Source: Blastococcus sp. CT_GayMR20 (GTDB taxonomy: Bacteria; Actinomycetota; Actinomycetes; Mycobacteriales; Geodermatophilaceae). Taken from it: a stretch of DNA of 18,465 bases. The notes below the pieces were generated by a model, which was not told the origin of the DNA, did not search any database, and was given only the letters and a program-made list of their open reading frames with translations. Each line of letters starts with the position of its first letter. Positions within the stretch are counted from its first letter, which is position 1. A program made the translations under genes and the position numbers. Below are positions 17,856 through 18,465 of this stretch, in pieces. The stretch spans positions 1 to 18,465 of the forward strand of contig NZ_SPQM01000099.1 of NCBI RefSeq assembly GCF_004570345.1. Reading direction: 5' to 3'.

Positions 17856-17993
17856 CACCGCCGAACCGTGCCGCGGCCGCCAGCCGCGGACGGACCGGGG
17901 ACCCATGGATCCCCTGGGGTGAATCCTGCGCGCGCACCGCGGCAGGTAGGGCAACTTCCGGCCCGAACCCGTCAGCTAACTCGGTAGGCGGGT
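17856..17993 (+). ncRNA. c-di-AMP riboswitch (ydaO/yuaA class)
   Basis: The conserved ydaO core is easily read: CCGCCGAACC at 17858-17867, then TGGGGTGAATCC in the middle (17915-17926), GTAGGGC (17946-17952) with an adjacent CTTCC, GCCCGAACCCGTCAGCTAAC (17961-17980) and TCGGTAGGCGG at the 3' end. P1 would form between CCGCC (17858-17862) and GGCGG (17987-17991). In actinobacteria this class precedes genes for cell-wall hydrolases, resuscitation-promoting factors and similar secreted proteins, and usually lowers expression when c-di-AMP is high. The downstream gene here encodes a membrane-anchored or exported coiled-coil protein, consistent with that. The edges are approximate; a CCTC-AACC-GAGG hairpin (17832-17843) precedes the aptamer. 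Confidence 0.9.
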
Positions 17994-18018
17994 TGGGAAG
18001 AAACGGAGAGCCGCCCCT

Positions 18019-18465
18019 GTGGCGACCCTGAACCGCACCTCTGCACGTCTGCACGACGACAGCCCCCTCCTCCAGGACGACGACCGCGACGAGGCAGTCG
18101 CGCCCCGCGCCGCACGCCGGCCACGCCGTCGGCAGGCACCCCCCGCCCGGGTCGCCTACGCCCTGGGCATCGCGACCGTCTGCGCGATGGTCGTCATCGA
18201 CCTCGCCGGCGGCGACCCCGCCGCGACGGCCAGCACGCAGGAGCAGTCGGCCTCGGTCGCCGTCGCCGCCGCGCTCGGCATCGACGGCAGCGGCGTCGAC
18301 GTGCCCGCCACGGAGGACCCCGAGCTCCTGGGCCAGCTGGCCGCCAGCCGATCCGAGCGAGACCAGGACGAGGCTGCTGCAGCGACCGCCCAGGCACAGG
18401 CGGAGCAGGCGGCTGCGGCCGCCCGCGCCGAGGCCGAGGCCAAGGCGGCCTCGGCGGCCGCCTTG
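18019..18465 (+). CDS. Riboswitch-controlled membrane-anchored coiled-coil protein (3' truncated)
   Basis: GTG 18019 is preceded by GGAGAG (18005-18010) at 8-nt spacing, and the frame stays open to the window end. The visible 149 codons encode a cytoplasmic tail of about 43 residues (acidic, then RRPRRRQ), and one hydrophobic segment at about 44-63 (RVAYALGIATVCAMVVIDLA) that acts as a signal peptide or anchor. An Ala/Ser-rich stretch with LGIDGSGVDVPATEDPELLGQL follows, and then an Ala/Glu/Gln/Arg-rich helical segment (about 110-149) that looks like a coiled coil. This architecture is typical of cell-envelope hydrolases, whose catalytic domain (NlpC/P60, M23, transglycosylase or Rpf) would lie downstream. 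The catalytic domain is outside the window, so the activity is inferred from the riboswitch only. Confidence 0.75.
   Translation, partial: MATLNRTSARLHDDSPLLQDDDRDEAVAPRAARRPRRRQAPPARVAYALGIATVCAMVVIDLAGGDPAATASTQEQSASVAVAAALGIDGSGVDVPATEDPELLGQLAASRSERDQDEAAAATAQAQAEQAAAAARAEAEAKAASAAAL

Noticed and set aside
18156..18443. A minus-strand open frame opposite the last gene
   Set aside because: Ala/Ser-rich antisense of the coiled-coil coding region; the plus strand has a riboswitch, Shine-Dalgarno and a membrane segment.

Overview
This 18.5 kb window is very GC-rich and densely packed. It carries mshC (mycothiol biosynthesis), a mycothiol-dependent-isomerase-like protein, a PAC2 protein, DUF5703 and DUF3090 proteins and an SCO1664-family protein. 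Together these point to the chromosome of an actinomycete. A Geodermatophilaceae-type organism (Blastococcus, Geodermatophilus, Modestobacter) is my guess from gene content and codon style; no database search was possible. I see no phage, insertion sequence, tRNA, rRNA, CRISPR array or defence island. It reads as core chromosome.

Layout. Bases 1-2760 hold the 3' part of a zinc-free-type quinone oxidoreductase gene, a Cys-cluster/pentapeptide-repeat protein, a SRPBCC-like protein of unknown function, a small DUF5703 protein on the minus strand, and a small acidic protein with three degenerate repeats. From 2760 to 5703 a minus-strand operon encodes an aldo/keto reductase followed, with a 4-nt overlap, by a RecD2-like helicase. 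From 5779 to 8711, on the plus strand, lie uppP, an MSMEG_4193-type histidine phosphatase, a DUF3090 protein and an SCO1664-family kinase-fold protein. This order mirrors, in inverted orientation, my recollection of Mycobacterium tuberculosis Rv2136c-Rv2133c. Next come a VOC protein overlapping an SRPBCC protein, then a minus-strand DinB/MDMPI-family protein divergent from mshC. A dGTPase-like gene is translationally coupled to mshC. PAC2 (minus) and metH (plus) are divergent. The window ends with a c-di-AMP (ydaO/yuaA) riboswitch leading into a truncated gene for a membrane-anchored, coiled-coil, presumably cell-wall-acting protein.

How it works together. Redox and thiol metabolism (quinone reductase, AKR, mshC, MDMPI-like), one-carbon and nucleotide metabolism (metH, dGTPase) and envelope functions (UppP, riboswitch-controlled wall protein) lie side by side. 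A recurrent sequence feature is a TAGGCT-like -10 element 6-8 nt before a GTG start. It suggests that many genes here are transcribed as leaderless mRNAs from their own promoters, even inside apparently tight operons. In two cases the upstream stop codon is the first half of the -10 element.

The best candidates for under-described biology are the histidine phosphatase/DUF3090/kinase-fold cassette, a possible leaderless 17-codon ORF ending 1 nt before uppP, a Cys/His-rich insertion in MetH, and the stacked CRP-like and c-di-AMP control in front of the last gene. No stretch longer than 300 bases lacks a gene; the longest gene-free stretch (17747-18018) is filled by the promoter, the CRP-like site and the riboswitch.
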